A DNA stretch of 64,000 nucleotides from Xiphias gladius (GCF_016859285.1 NC_053422.1:8318501-8382500); one strand, 5' to 3'. Counted from the first letter of the stretch, positions 21,282 through 47,629 are shown. Numbers and translations are program-made. Notes: generated from the sequence alone by a model not told the origin.

Positions 21282-21708
21282 CAGTGGTTTTCAACTTGGG
21301 GGGGTAATCTTCACAAGATTACCAATAACAAACTGAACCCATGCCACCACCTTTATTCTTGTCATTAGCTTCAAATGTAATGCTGCACGTCTCAGCATCT
21401 TTGATGCTTCTGAAACCAGATTTAAATTTTACATTCTTAAATTTATGGTAGGACACAAGATGAATCTAAGACTTCACAAGATGATTGTAGAAAGAACAAA
21501 CATTGTATTTCTGACCACTCAAATTGTTTTTTTTTTCTTCCCCCATTTAATAGTGAATATTTGTACCTCTTAGGGCCAATTTAAAAAACGCTTCCCTTCA
21601 AAATTCCTGAGGAGAAAACACTGATGTCCACACAAAGACTAACCTGTGATGAGGGTTCACCACTAAATGCTTTAAGGGGTAAGTGGCCAAAAAGGTTGGA
21701 AACCACTG
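21282..21708. mobile_element. Non-autonomous hAT-like element, 427 bp
   Basis: The left end CAGTGGTTTTCAAC is matched by the inverted right end (GGTTGGAAACCACTG on the plus strand), 13 of 14 positions. The flanking 8-mers do not match, so no target duplication is visible. It has no transposase. Confidence 0.6.
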
Positions 21709-21937
21709 GCTTCAGTGTTGTGGTGTAATAGATCACTTCACAGGTCCATTGTTAATAATCAGCGCTGGTCATTGGGAAAAGAACATTTATGACTGCACTG
21801 GAGCACTGTGTTATCAAAATTCACCCATACCTGAAACCAAACACATCTTCAACAAAACCTGTTTGATTAAAACCCTGTTACTCAGTCAAATAAAATTTTG
21901 ACCAAACTGGGGAATCCTTTGTGAAAACTGACTTCAC

Positions 21938-22044
21938 CTGAGGGGGAGAAGGCACAACCACTCTCCGGGCCCCCACGTCGGCGTGGAGACACACACCCCA
22001 TCATTTTCGGGGTGATGTCCTCGTGCCCAGGTTACCCTAGCAAC
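21938..22044 (-). other. Candidate 107-nt exon in hnrnpa0 copy 2 3' UTR
   Basis: On the minus strand a pyrimidine-rich acceptor (cccatctcctacag, ending at 22045) precedes this block, and CAG|GTGAAG gives a donor at 21938/21937. The block is more GC-rich than its surroundings. With the donor at 23471/23470 it would form a spliced 3' UTR exon. No transcript evidence was available. Confidence 0.3.
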
Positions 22045-23384
22045 CTGTAGGAGATGGGAGAGAAACAGAGTGAGAAACTGGACAGAGCAAGGTTTTCCGG
22101 AGGAGACACCAATTTACTCGTTCCATTATCTAAGTTAATGCTGGAACAAAATTTGTGTCCCCTTCCACCCACTTAAAATGCAATAAAGACCAAATTAAGT
22201 AACCCCCCCCTTTGTTTTTATTTTAAGATTAGCTATATAAAAAGGCGCAGTGAGCTATGAAGTGTCAGTTAAGTTGTATAAGATTAAACAATGGCACACT
22301 TGTGTACCATCTCAAAGATATTCCATACATGGTTGACCAACACAGAGTGAAGACAGTTTGATTTACATACCTAGTTTGCTGGATGTGGATATCCTAAAGA
22401 GATATTTCAGACTCCTATCACAATCGACCCCAGGTAATCAACAGGGTCCTGATGTAGCCTACAAACAAACTGCTACGGCTATTTTGGCTGGGATAGCCTA
22501 CAGGAATACGAGTAAGAACACCTAAATGTAGGAATAATCAAAGATAAATATCAGAGCCCTCATGTCCACATATAGATATGTATTCAAATGTGTAAAAAGA
22601 AAAATAGTTATATTAGCAATGTCTAAAAACCACAATATAAAAACAAGGTCAAACCCTACAAAGCCTACATGCATTGGCTGTGGGTAGACTACAACCATTC
22701 TGTAACCATTTCACCCACCTGAGAGTAAGGGAATAAACTGTGGGAAAGATGCCATGTAACTAAAGATCGACAAGATGATGTCACTTATAAAACCTGTGGA
22801 TGAACTTGAGGAAGCCTGGTTAAATAAGTAAAATAACTAAGCTAAGTGGTATAACGTTTTATTTAAAATGAACATACATAAGCATACCAAAGTGTTTTAA
22901 CAGTAGGTTTGTTCTCCAGACATGAAAGTATACAATATACATTAGATATTGCTACAGGTAAATGGAAAATGAACAATATTTAGATTTAAACTAGTACTAT
23001 GCGTGAGGAGAGTTTGAGTACAGTATAGGGAAGGAAACAAGGAAACTGGATCCCGCAGTATCACGTTCCCGCCTTTGCTGAATGACCCAAATAAATGATT
23101 ATACAAACTGCTGTTACCAGTATAACATAGCTATGAAATCCAAAACCACATAACATGCTTTCTCATCCTCATACATTGAAATCACACTAAATTTATTCCA
23201 GAAAACAAAGTCTAATCTAATTGCTTAAAAATGTAAATATTAAGATAATCAGAACTTGTCAGCAAAACAATCCTACATCGAAATTTTCAAAACAACGAGT
23301 GAACGCAAATTAAAAAAAAAAAAAACAACTCTAAACGACAACCACAAGCCGTCGGCATGTGGCACATAAAAGGGATCACTGTGT

Positions 23385-23390
23385 TTTATT
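23385..23390 (-). terminator. Candidate poly(A) signal of hnrnpa0 copy 2 (AATAAA)
   Basis: AATAAA on the minus strand, about 265 nt beyond the stop and followed by a GU-rich stretch (ggcttgtggttgtcgttt). It lies inside the candidate 3' UTR intron, so its use and splicing would exclude each other. Confidence 0.45.
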
Positions 23391-23651
23391 CATCCTGTTA
23401 ATGTGTCCTAGATGAACGGCAACAACTGCTGCTCGTTATTATCAGGTTCTCTGGGAAGTGACCTTCCTACCTGTTTGGGTTTTTGAGGTCTTCATTATGA
23501 TTAGAGGGGGTCTCTGTGTCCGTATCTCTGCCATGGTTGGGATTCACGGCAGACGCCCCGTAACTGAATTTTAAGTTTTGGCGTTCAAATCCTGGCTGGA
23601 GGTAATTTGTGGCAGGGGATGGGTGGTTGTTTTTCCGTTTTACAGTCTCAT

Positions 23652-24566
<915 letters not shown>

Positions 24567-24607
24567 TTACGCGGATTTAGTCGTCTGTTAATCTCAAAAT
24601 GGTGGCG

Positions 24608-24632
24608 GGGGAAGAACGCAGCAGTATTTATA
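24608..24632 (-). promoter_or_regulatory. hnrnpa0 copy 2 TATA box and probable start region
   Basis: TATAAATA occurs on the minus strand at 24632-24625. Just downstream is ttcttcccccgcc, a pyrimidine-rich stretch where a TOP-like start site could fall. The TATA box is 83 bp above the ATG, implying a 5' UTR of roughly 50-60 nt. Confidence 0.5.
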
Positions 24633-24642
24633 CCGGAGGCGA

Positions 24643-27600
24643 ATCTTGAAACTTGGCACCACCTCTTCCGGTCCAGTGTTCTTTCTTTTGTAAAGAAAAC
24701 GGGAGTCGATATTCGTCTCAAATCGTACAAAACCACGGCAATAATTCTGAAACACTGAAGAAAATAAACTAAAAAATACGTTTCCGCGTTATAACGCGCA
24801 GTATCGTCGCGGGCTTTAAATTGAGAACGGTCTGCGTGGGTGACATGGTATCTAAATGTATCGATCGGAGGCAATTGTTCTGATATTTACATGTATGGCA
24901 TCCTAAAAACTAAAAGTGACTTAGTTCAGAGACTCTCTTTCGGCATACTCATACCGTATCCCTCCGATTTGCCTCTGATGTTAAGCTCACACAATTGAAG
25001 TTAACAAATATGCTCTTATGCTACTGAATGGGGCTGTAATGGGGACCCGGGTCTCTGGTGTCTTGGAGAACTTTCTCAACCACAAAGCGAAATTGCGGAG
25101 CCACGTGTGAAGAAAGCTTAAAGGTAGAGACAGTGCCTGTGGCATTGCTTTAGGATTGCCTTGCATGTCCTGTCATGGCTGATCTCACTGTATCTGGTGA
25201 AAACAGGAAACTTCACCAGTTATCAGCAGCAGCAGCAGCATGGTTAGTGTGCAAAGAGATCGAGATACCATGCAGGCTCTTAGTGATTTGGGTTAAAACC
25301 ACAATCAAGAAGATTTAGAGTTTGTGACAGTGAGGGGACAGGCGACAAAAACCACAGCCAGTTCAACATTTCTTTTTTGTAGAACATAACACCACTTATT
25401 CTGTCGTTTGAAATAAAATAAAAAAATCTAGAGCTAAAAGAATTAATCAAGTAGGTAATTGACAGAAATGGTTCAGACAGTTTGATTATCAACCAATGAT
25501 TTCAGTAAATTAAATCAAATTTTAGGATTTTCTGCTTTTCTCTGTTTTATATCACTGTGATTTGAATATCTTTGGATTTTGGACCATGGGTCAAACAAAA
25601 CCAGCAATTTAAAGATGTTACACTGGGCTACGGGAACTTGTAATGGTTATTTTTCACAATTGTCTTACATTTCGTAGACACTCAGTCGAATTGGAAAAAA
25701 AAAAAAACGGATGGATTGATCAGGTATTAAAATTATTGGTAGTTGCTTTCAGCCCATTAAAATCCCCAATTTTCATGTAAGAGCACCTACAAAACCCTCT
25801 CTGGTGGTAGATGCAGTGTCTTTGGAACAAAGATTAATTTGCACCTTGGTGACATTGCAAAATCAAGAGTTAGTTTCGGGTTTGGAAAGAGGAATCAAAG
25901 ATCGCAGTCAATTTGTTGGTCCTCATCAAATTTACCTAGTAACATTGTTCCTTTATGCTCGTCTATTGCCATGATAATCTACGTCACAGATAAGAGATCA
26001 TTGCTACGGTATATTACCATGTGTATGCATGCTTTTCACTGCTAGACCCAAAAACGCCCACACAGAATGCCGACCTCCTCACACCATGGAGATTCAGGTA
26101 GTTTCAGATGAAAGACACAACATATGGTGACATTTCCATGTCAACAGAATAGCAATGAATAGTTTATCTCATCGCACCTACCAGATCTTATGGTAATGCT
26201 GATTTTCAGAGCCCACACAGCAGAGTAGACATTGCAAATAAAGAAACTGAAATCAAAGTTCACTGAAATCTTTATGAGACATATTGCTCATGAAACAATC
26301 CCTTTATCTATTCTACCAACACACACACACAGGACAGTCTGTGTCTTTACAAATACAGTTCCAAATCATTAATGGACACAAATGAGGCAACTTTTGGTTT
26401 TGTCAAGAAACAACAAATGGAAGAAATGATTGACCACAAGACTGATCGTGTTAAACATAAAACTGCATGTTTGGATTGCTTTATGTGGGTGTTCAGAGTT
26501 ATACTTTCACACTTGAAGAGTTATTTGTGCATTAGTTGACCCCTGAAGTCAACTTTTATGTCCTATTAATCCACATTACAGATTTGTGTACATCTTGTTC
26601 TGTTCACACTCCTAGTTCATCCGCCTTCTAGAGAAAGTCATAAAGGATGCGGATAAGTCATGTTCTCAGACGACTAAAAGCAAAGTTTTTCTTTCTAAGT
26701 TTGCACGAAAAAGGCAGGAATGTTCAAACAACAGCCTAGTTGCGGTTTCTACCCTGTGTCTTGATGAATTTTTCAAATAAAAGATTCTGCATGAAACTAC
26801 ATGAAATGCTGATAAGGTTGGTGTACTTTCATGCTAAGTAAACTTTGTAGTGTTGGTGCCCCAAGCAGCTTTAAAATACGCAGAGTTAAAGGGAAAAATA
26901 TCTGCACAGTCCTTAACTTTATTATCTTGTTCATTGTTGGAAAAATAGTTATCAAATTATAACTATTTGGGTAAGGCTGAATGAACTAAAATCACCCAGG
27001 GTACCATCTTTAAAGGGAGTAAAAATCCAAAGTTCACTGAACTGTACTCATTCTTTTAGCTGAGGACGAGAAAAAAAAAAAAAGGGAAACTGGTTGAGTA
27101 GAGCTGAAAATGTCAAACCTCACACACAATAAAGGAAGACAATTTGTTCATGAGGGGGAAAAAAAAAAAAAAAAAAACATCAGAGAGGGGTGTCTTGTTT
27201 GTATATTGCGTAAACTTCACTTATGGTAGTAAATACACCATAATTAATATAACCAAGATCATGAAACTAACAGCTTCCTCAGAAATGATAAGTTATACTG
27301 AACAACCAGTTAACTTGAGGATACTGCGGGCTATATCAGGTTAACAGCAGCCAAGAAAAGACTCGTTCAGTTCACACAGCAATCTTCGTAGAAGGTTAAT
27401 CTTTGTTGTCATTACTTGTCTCCAAAACCCCCTGAATTTATACATGAGGGTGGTCAATTCCTATCTAATATTTACATTTGAAAAGGAGCCTACTGCAGCC
27501 CAATCAGGCTCCAGTGTCACAGCCAAGGAGGGGTGTAACGCAAAAAATGTTAGGCAGCTTAAAGGTGGCATTAACATATATGCCCTCAAAAACCCACCCA

Positions 27601-27807
27601 AAAGCACATGGCCAGAAGACAACAGCATGCAGCACATAATAAGATGCTAAAATGAGACCAGGCAGCCATGTTTGTTTTAAAAAAGGCCTAAATCTCATGT
27701 GTTTATCTGGTTAATGAAGTGAGTTAACACAGTCCTGCCACATGTTATTTAAGTAACAAAGGAACACGACTAGGAAAAGGAAAAAGGCGAAGTAACCTCA
27801 ACAAGTT
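24643..27807. other. Intergenic region between hnrnpa0 copy 2 and maea
   Basis: It contains one family A element (25428-25755) and homopolymer runs near 27071 and 27158. No gene was recognised. Candidate short frames lack similarity or splice support. Confidence 0.6.
25428..25755 (-). mobile_element. Family A element, reversed copy
   Basis: It begins tctagagctaaaagaattaa and runs through gattttctgcttttctctg and ttggaccatgggtcaaacaa to tattggtagttgc, the reversed family A layout. Confidence 0.65.
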
Positions 27808-27813
27808 TTTATT
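27808..27813 (-). terminator. Candidate poly(A) signal of maea (AATAAA)
   Basis: AATAAA on the minus strand about 400 nt beyond the maea stop codon, giving a 3' UTR of ordinary length. Confidence 0.45.
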
Positions 27814-28209
27814 TGTTGTAGTAAAATCAAACATCTACCTAGCAGATTTTCACCCCCTCAGTCCTTTTCTCTAGTCTCTAATCTTCAGAGTGAAGGCCTG
27901 TAAAATAATGACAATGTTGATAGTCCATGTGCTTGAATGGATCAGATCAAATGACTTCTAGCCACATCTAAAACAGTCTGAAAGGAGAAGAGGCCAGTTT
28001 CTTTGTGACAAAATGGGAGGGTGTGGGTGAAAAGGAGTCAATCATGTATCGGGAGGGGGTGTTGTAGGTCATTTTGGGTCTCTCTGTGGGGGGTAGAAGG
28101 GCACTGGATCACAGCTCCACAGGTGGCTCTCTGAGTAGGCCAGGTCACAGGTGACGGATGACGGGCCATATTCAATCATGTTAACACTCAGACAGGGTTA
28201 TCTGAGTGA

Positions 28210-40166
<11,957 letters not shown>

Positions 40167-40454
40167 CTTGGTTTTGTGGTTTTCTTGTGGTTGTTTGTGT
40201 TTTTTTTTTTTTTTTTTTTTTTTTCCCCCATCAACTCAAAACGGCCTTGGCGCTCACTACCGCCACCTGGTGGGACGGTGTCACCAGACAACGTGCAGGG
40301 TCAGGGATGCTTTATATCAGATTCCTCAGATGCGTTTCTTACCCGAAGGGGCTTACAATTTAGAATATTTGTTGATTAAAGTTGAGATACAACATGTTGT
40401 TTACATGACACAATTTCACCACAATATCCATTTAGCAGCTGCTTTTTTTTTGCT

Positions 40455-40716
40455 TTTCATTATTGATAAATTTGCTGATTATTAAAGAATGCCAACTATA
40501 ATTTCCCAGAGTCGTCAGATGTTTTTTGTTTTTTGTTTTTTTGTCTGACCAACAGTCCAACAACGATATATGGCCAAAAAAAAGCATCGAATCTTCATAT
40601 TTAAGATATTTGAACCAACAAAATAACAAAAATTACTATACATTTATCAAAACAGTGGCTGATTAATTTCCTCTTTTTTGACTCATTGATTAATCGACTA
40701 GTCGTTGCAGCTCTAG
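40455..40716 (+). mobile_element. Family A element, forward
   Basis: It contains tctgaccaacagtccaac and ends gattaatcgactagtcgttg cagctct (split here), a well-preserved terminal sequence. The left terminus is eroded. Confidence 0.65.
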
Positions 40717-41234
40717 CTCTGGAGCTTTCAAACACATCACATGCGCTTCATGAGCACAAGGAGTTTGCCCGGTTGTCATGAAACTATAAATGTTCAATTC
40801 TCTGTCCCTCTGTCCACACTTGCTCATAATCTGAAAGATATTTAGCAGTTCTACCTGCATACCTATTTCAGTCCATAAATAATCTGGACTAAATGTGTAA
40901 CTAAATCAAAGATGTAGTGAATGAACAACAACTTCCTCAGTTACTGTTCTTAATCCTGTTTTCTTGTATTCTGTAGGGTTACTGTATTTGAGCGTCCACT
41001 TCAAGAAGAGGTGAGTTTGAGCCTCATCGGTCACTCGTTACATTTACATTGAACTGTAATCTAACAAAATAAGATTCCTGTTATTCTAGTACAGCACCTC
41101 TGTTATATCCGCTGACTCTGAATCTGACTGAAACTACAGAATTCTTAGATTTCAGCCACCAATACCAAGCAGAATAGATGACAGCAGCGTGTAATGTAAT
41201 CAAATCAAATCAGGAACGGAAGAGTTGATGTCAT

Positions 41235-41495
41235 TATCAAGCAAAAATGCCAAAAGTTGAGTTTCAAACTTCTCAAATGTGAGGATTCGCTGCTTTTTTT
41301 CTCATATCATTGTAAACTGAATATTTTGGGGGTTTGGGACTGTTGGTCAGACAAAATAAGCAACTGAAAATGTAACACTGAGTCCTGGGAATTGTGATCA
41401 CAATTCTTTATATATTTTTAATACTTCTGACATTTCAGAGGTAAAAATGTAGAAAAAATATCAATTGGATTGACTGGTAAGGAAAAAATAATGAG
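41235..41495 (-). mobile_element. Family A element, reversed
   Basis: It contains caagcaaaaatgccaaaag, cttctcaaatgtgaggatt and gggactgttggtcagacaaa, the reversed core. It lies about 0.5 kb from an oppositely oriented copy. Confidence 0.65.
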
Positions 41496-42175
41496 AAGCA
41501 AAATGTAAGAAATCAAACTTGTAGCGAGTGGGGAAAAAAGCCTGATGTTAGTGGGGATGAAGAAGTCAATCGTTAGTTTCAAGGAATCCTGAATTAATTA
41601 TTATTTTCGCCCATGTGGAACCCAGTCCGGGGTATAGTTCAAGACAGCCTCTTGAAATAAAACCTCTGAATCCTATGATGGGAATAATATACCAATATTT
41701 CATCATCGCAATGTTTTATTCCACTGATGAGGAAATGAACTAATTTGAAAAAGAGAAACCATCCTGTTTCAGGTATCTTTTTCAATAACATGCAATTAGT
41801 GCACATACTGTGTTATTTCAAGTCTTTTTTAGGAACTGAAGATACAGATTACAGTCCATACGAATCCCCCCTACACCCGTTCCATATCATGGCCACATTT
41901 CTTTTCCTGTGTGAGTGAGAGAACCCTCCCCCCAGCCGCGGTGAGCATATTGCCATTGGCCGCTGTCCAGTGCCAAGCCGTGCTGATTGGCTGGCACACA
42001 CTGTAATAGCTTACAATTGGCCCATTATCTGCTGCATGCCCCGCACCCCAACACCCCCCACACAGCTTTGGAACAAAGTGGAACAGTGGACACAGAGAGA
42101 GGAAGGTGATGCAAGGTTTGTGATGTATTTTTGGCCCCGTATCGAGTGCTTCCTGTGTGTAATTTGTGTGTAATT

Positions 42176-42262
42176 TGTGTGTAGTGTGTGTATGTGTTTG
42201 TGTGTGTGTGTGTGTGTTTGTGTGTATATGTGTATGTGTGTGTGTGTGTCTGTGTGTGTGTT
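42176..42262. repeat. (GT)-rich microsatellite
   Basis: An imperfect alternating purine-pyrimidine GT tract of about 85 bp. Confidence 0.8.
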
Positions 42263-43107
42263 CAAATGTGTGAATTTACGTGATAGTAGCGGCTGTGCTG
42301 CAGTTTGTTTCTACCCCGTGTTCAGGTTTGGAGGCGATAACTCTGTGCCAAGCCAAATAAGGGGGAAATGACTCTGTGTGTGTTTACTTACAGTATGAAG
42401 GCTTGCTTGTGTGTGAATTTATGAACATATGAATGTGTTTATTTTTGTTTGTGTGTGTACGGTGTGCGTAACAGGAGGCGTATTGTTTATTAATGAAGAA
42501 CTTGGCAGAGGAATGGGTATCTCCGCCTCTTAAAAGATGGATTTCGCCCAGACCGGTTGCTGAATGCTGGTACAATTTATTGAATCTAGAAAGAAGCGAT
42601 GGGTCTTTAATTCTCATGGACTTTGGCTCTTACCATCGATTTTCATCTCAAAGCATGATTTTATCCAAACGTCCAAGATCAAAAAGTTCTTTATAAATCC
42701 TTGCCGCGATGATTTTCTGTATCAGTCTCTTTAGAGTACTGATGCAGATTCTGCAGGCTTTGAAGTGAACCCCAGGTGGACAGGGCACTCCTGTTACGAC
42801 CACCTTCATTAGCATACATCATCAAATAAAGATGTGAGGAGTTGTGAGCCAAAATCTGAAATTTAAACTGAACCATGGCTGCTCATTCGTTATTGGAAAA
42901 CTTTGGCAACTGTACATTTAGACAGGAAAAAGTTTTCTTTTTTTTTAAGAGTTTTTGTTCCTCTCGACAAGAAGCTTTAAAAGTCACTCATTATGTAAGA
43001 CAGGCCGATGCTTTCAAAAGTGGAGTTCATCTGAGATTCACACATCCAAGGTGCGCAAGATTAAACAAGCTTACACACCTCATTTAGAGCCAATTTGCAA
43101 GTACAGT

Positions 43108-43444
43108 AGAGCTGTGACGATCAGTACGAAAGAAAAGTAATCGGCAGCTATTTTGACGGTCGATTGTCATTTAAGTAAATGATAATCAAGCAAAAATGCC
43201 AAACATTGCTGCGTCTCAGATGTGAGGGTTTTCTGCTTTTCTTCGTCTTATGTGATGGGGAATTTCTCTCTTTGGGTTTCAGACTGTTGGGCAGACAAAT
43301 CACATCTGAAGATGTCCCTTTGAAATTTAGAAGCTTGTGACAGGCATTTTTCACCATTTTCTGACATTTTATCGACCGAACCCCGAGAATCGAAAAACAG
43401 TCGTCAGGTTATTTGAAAATAAAATTAGTTGTTAATTGCAGCTG
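43108..43444 (-). mobile_element. Family A element, reversed, both ends present
   Basis: It runs from agagctgtgacgatcagta through tcaagcaaaaatgccaaaca and cagactgttgggcagacaaa to tagttgttaattgcagct. Confidence 0.7.
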
Positions 43445-44202
43445 TTAAATAAACAATGGGAAAATATGTAATTATCTTGATGTAAAAAAAATTAAGAACA
43501 CTTCACATACTGTAAACGAGACCCCCTGGAATATCACTGATATTGGATGTTTAAGTGTTTTTAAAAAAAGATTTCTCTTTTTCTCTGTTGGGATGAGACA
43601 GTGTCGATCTCTGCTGACCTTGATTTTTCCCATCTCGACCAGAGATTTACACTGCCAGCTCTCTAACTAAAAGCCAGCTTCTCTTACTTTGCGACCTTGT
43701 GCCATTACATTTTATTGAGGACATGAAGCAGTCAGTAAATTCTCAACATCTAACTTTTTATGTAATGATTCTTTCCCCGTTTTTTTTCCACACCCTCCTC
43801 TTATCCTTCGCCTCATTCTCGACCCTCTCCCTCCTACATTATACTGCTTTCTTGTGCTACCCCTTTTTTCTCGTTTTTCATCTACCCTTCCTCTCCCCCC
43901 TCACTATGCTTTTCCACCCACCTGCTCCTCCTTTCATCTCTCCCGCCGGTCCCACCTATTCTACCTCCTTCCTCCTCTACATGTGGGTTAGTTTCTCCAG
44001 TATCTGCTCTCTCCTCTGTTGTGGTGTCCACATTGTTCTGCAGCTCACTGTCAGTATGCATATATCCGAATTGTTGTCTGCGTATGTGTGTCTGCATCTG
44101 CACATTCGCATCTTGTGTGATTGGTACAGTTTGTAGCATGTTTGTAGTTACAGTTTGTGTTGTGTATTTGTGTGTGTGCATACATCCAAGTGTCTCATGC
44201 AT

Positions 44203-44209
<7 letters not shown>

Positions 44210-44242
<33 letters not shown>
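44210..44242. repeat. (GT)16 microsatellite
   Basis: A perfect GT dinucleotide tract. Confidence 0.9.
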
Positions 44243-44243
<1 letters not shown>

Positions 44244-44564
44244 CATGCTTTGCCGCAGCTGCATGATTTTGTATGGTTTGTATCAGCATTGCGGCCTGTA
44301 CCACAGTATGTCAGTGTGATTGTATATTTATCTCTCTGTGCACAAGCTTGTGTCCTTGTGCATTTGTAGGCATGTATCTTTGTAACTATGTGTCCAATGT
44401 GTGCGTGTGCGGGTGTGTCTGCGATAGCTCCGGGTCTAGCTGGCTGTCAGTCCTGATAAGGCCAGCGGTTGGGAGGCGTTAGTCGGGGCTGCTGCTCGCA
44501 CGGCCTCCGCGTGGTGGATCTGCTGAGAAGGAGCTGAACCATTAGACACGCTGCAGTGACTACA

Positions 44565-44790
44565 GAGAGGGGGAGAAATCGGGCGGGATAGGAGACAGAA
44601 AGCAAGATGGGTAGATGGAAGAGCAGGAGGTAAAGAGAGAAAGGGGAGAGGGTGGGGAAAAAGCAGACAGAGCGGTGGTTTGGGAGAAAGGCAGATGGGG
44701 AGGGAGAGTGAAGAGAGACAGGGTGAGGAATGGAGAGGTAGAGGAGCTGCAGGAGAAGAAAAAGATAGAAAAAACAAAACAAAACAGTGG
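44565..44790. repeat. Purine-rich low-complexity tract
   Basis: About 225 bp of mostly G and A on the plus strand. It opens long apparent frames on both strands that are not genes. Confidence 0.7.
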
Positions 44791-47629
44791 GTGTTGGGTG
44801 ATAGGAGGAGGCGAGGAAAGGGTGTAACTGTTAATTTTCAAAAAATATACATGTGCATATCACTGCTTGGGTTACACACATTAAAGACTGAACAGTGCAA
44901 TTAAATACCTCTCTGTCAACTTTTCTCATCCTTCACTTCTTCTCTCTTCCAAGTTTTATCCCATGAGCTGCATTAAATATTCCATCGATCACGACATGTT
45001 CCTCCCTTCTAAGGAGCATTTTCGTCTTTCTTCTCACTCCCCTCTATCTCTCTGTCTCCCCCTCTTTTTCTTTCCCCACGTGTAGCTAGAAAAATTCCGG
45101 ATATCATCTCCCCGCACTGCCTTCTCCTGTTTCCGTCCTTATTTAGAAGCGCCGAATATGTTCCATGCTTCCTATATCTCCTGGGGAACATTTGCGTCTT
45201 GCGTGTGAGAGGTGGCTGGGGTTGAAGTTGCCATCGGCCTTGTCAACAAGATAAATGCGTCTCTAGCTTCTCTCGGTCGACTCCGGGGTTGTCAGTTTGA
45301 ATTTGGTGTGAGAACCACAACTGGACTTGCACACCTCAACAAGGTCTTGGTATACATGCAACTGGCATTGATATGTTTAATGCTTTAAGACACGGACCTC
45401 ATAGCAATACCTCCCATGTGTGGGATGATGACAAGTACTGTATGGTGTCATAGAGATATCTGTCAATTAGCAAATTAATCAGTTTAGTGACTGAAGTGGC
45501 ATAATTTGTTGAGGTTACGCTATCATGGTTATTATGGCACAAGATTAGGCAGCTGAAACGTTTCTTCTAATAGCGAGCGGCTGATACTCTTGGTAATGTG
45601 GAGCAAAATTTGATGCATCGCCCCCTCACATAGCTTCTCAATCCCATAGCAAGCTATTAAAGTAGCCGCTGTGATTTGAACATGATTTATGCTCCGGTGC
45701 AACATCAGAAACAGATTTGATTGGACTCTCTGTAGCGTTGAGGTGAAGAAAGAGGGGGAAGGTGACATGTTTTTTTTAAGCCTGGATCCCAGGGACAGGC
45801 TCAAGTTTGTTAGGAGCAGCTGCCGCTTTCAGCTGCAGTTTTAAAGGTGACTTCATATCATGGGTTTCTGCCCATTCCCCGCTCCACTGCTGCAACAGGT
45901 ACAGATTTGAAACTTCCCCCTTTTGCCACTGCTCAGCGCGGCTACGTGAACTGGGTGAATTGGGCACTTCACGGTTATATTAGTTTTTACTGTTAACTCC
46001 TTGTTTTGACCAAAGATTGAGTCATGTCTCCTCCCACCGTGACTCCTGCTTTTGGCATGGACATCACTGAATGAACAAACCTAGAGTCACGGGGATCAGC
46101 GGTGTCTGTGGTAGTAGTGGTATTCGCCTGCAGCAATCTAGGCGGCAGCCACAAAACATGCCAAATGCAACGTTGCTCGGACTCTTACACTACATGTACC
46201 CTTTCCTTTGATTATGCATAATTCCCATCAGAGCTCTCTGCTCTCGGGCTCAGTGCCTCCACGGTAAGAGTGAGGCAAGAGATGTTTATGAACCTAAGGG
46301 CTGGAGAGGAGACGCTCCAAAATTTGAGTTGGATTATTTTCCAAAGAGAAAAAAAAAAAAGGCCCAGAGCTGTGCTTTGTAAAAGGCTGCCAGAAATCCT
46401 GTGCATGACCCTGCTCCACTTTCATATTAAAGCAAAAAAACAAGGAGCACATTGCTCATTTTCAAACTAAATCAGTTTCATAATTCTGTGAAGAATGAAG
46501 CCAGTAGTGGATGACAGGAAAGATTTGGGGGGGGGGTTGTAATGTGACAAAGGTTATGAGTTATGAGTCAGCCTACTGATAGTGTTGAAAACAACAGTTT
46601 CCCTAACCCTCCGCCTCTTTTTGGATTTGAACAACTCGCCCACTAGCTGTCTGTGACATTTACCAATAGTGAGGATGTGATGTAACCATCATTGCTGTTA
46701 AACTAGGCTAGGCCCTGGCAGTTCGAGGGGCATCTGAGGCTGCTTATATCACTGTAGTTATCAAGTGGCTGTAAGTGCAGATGAGAGTGACTGTAACATC
46801 ACCCCTGCTGGAACAGGAAAAGTCTCAGAAGGTAAACAGGCGTTTACCGGACCAAAGCGCAGAAATGGAAAGTTTAAGAGCGTACTGCAGCACGTGAGGA
46901 AAAAGTATCTGATTAAAACCACAATCTGATGCTAGCCACACTTATATGCACATCAACCGTACAATTATACAACCCTACATCAATACGCGAATATCTTATA
47001 TTTTTATTGGAAGTAAGGATCAGAAAAATTCATCTGAGCTCTCAAACCACACAGATAAATTAGCACCTGTTGCAAAGTACAGAGACAAAATGACACTATA
47101 ATACGCAAACTTAATTAATTTGACCTCTTTTAATGAGCCTGTGTGAAGGTGTGGTACAGCAAAAAAACAAAACTCTTATTGAATCATGGAATCATAGAGA
47201 TGGAATATTTAGACTCCCGCCATCCTCAGGGTTTGGGAAATAGCCACGATACTGTGAACATGTTAAGAAATCAGCATAATATACTCTTTGAAAGCTGCCA
47301 CATCTTTTACCAGATAAGACATATCAAGGACTCCACGCTGTTTGTCGCACCAATAATAACCAGCATATTCAACTACAGTTCTGTCCAGTTCTGTAACAAT
47401 GATAATATTATTAAAGATTACATTTATCGCACACTTTTTATTGTTTTTATAATTACAAAGCGCTACAAAGAGTTGCATTTGAACAACAATCTTGAGTAAT
47501 GTTCAGAAGCACATTTTACTCAAGTTACTTTTAAATCAGATGTGACGCCATTTACCCATCTAAATGGTAAAAAAAAAAAAATGTAATACAGCCATACTCA
47601 TACTTGCCATGTGCCAAGTGTGTGAAAAG

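Larger units (their letters stand above)
18050..23384. other. Region between hnrnpa0 copies, downstream of copy 2
   Basis: About 5 kb, AT-rich, with two dispersed repeats (18285-18600 and 21282-21708) and a GC-richer block at about 21930-22050 bearing splice-like signals. It may be partly 3' UTR or intron of copy 2. No protein-coding exon was recognised. Confidence 0.5.

Noticed and set aside
43699..44136. 145-codon hydrophobic plus-strand frame
   Set aside because: It arises from the pyrimidine-rich tract (Phe/Leu/Ser codons), without similarity or promoter context.
44436..44841. Overlapping 93-113 codon Ser/Pro/Leu frames
   Set aside because: Low-complexity purine/pyrimidine tract without start context, splice sites or similarity.
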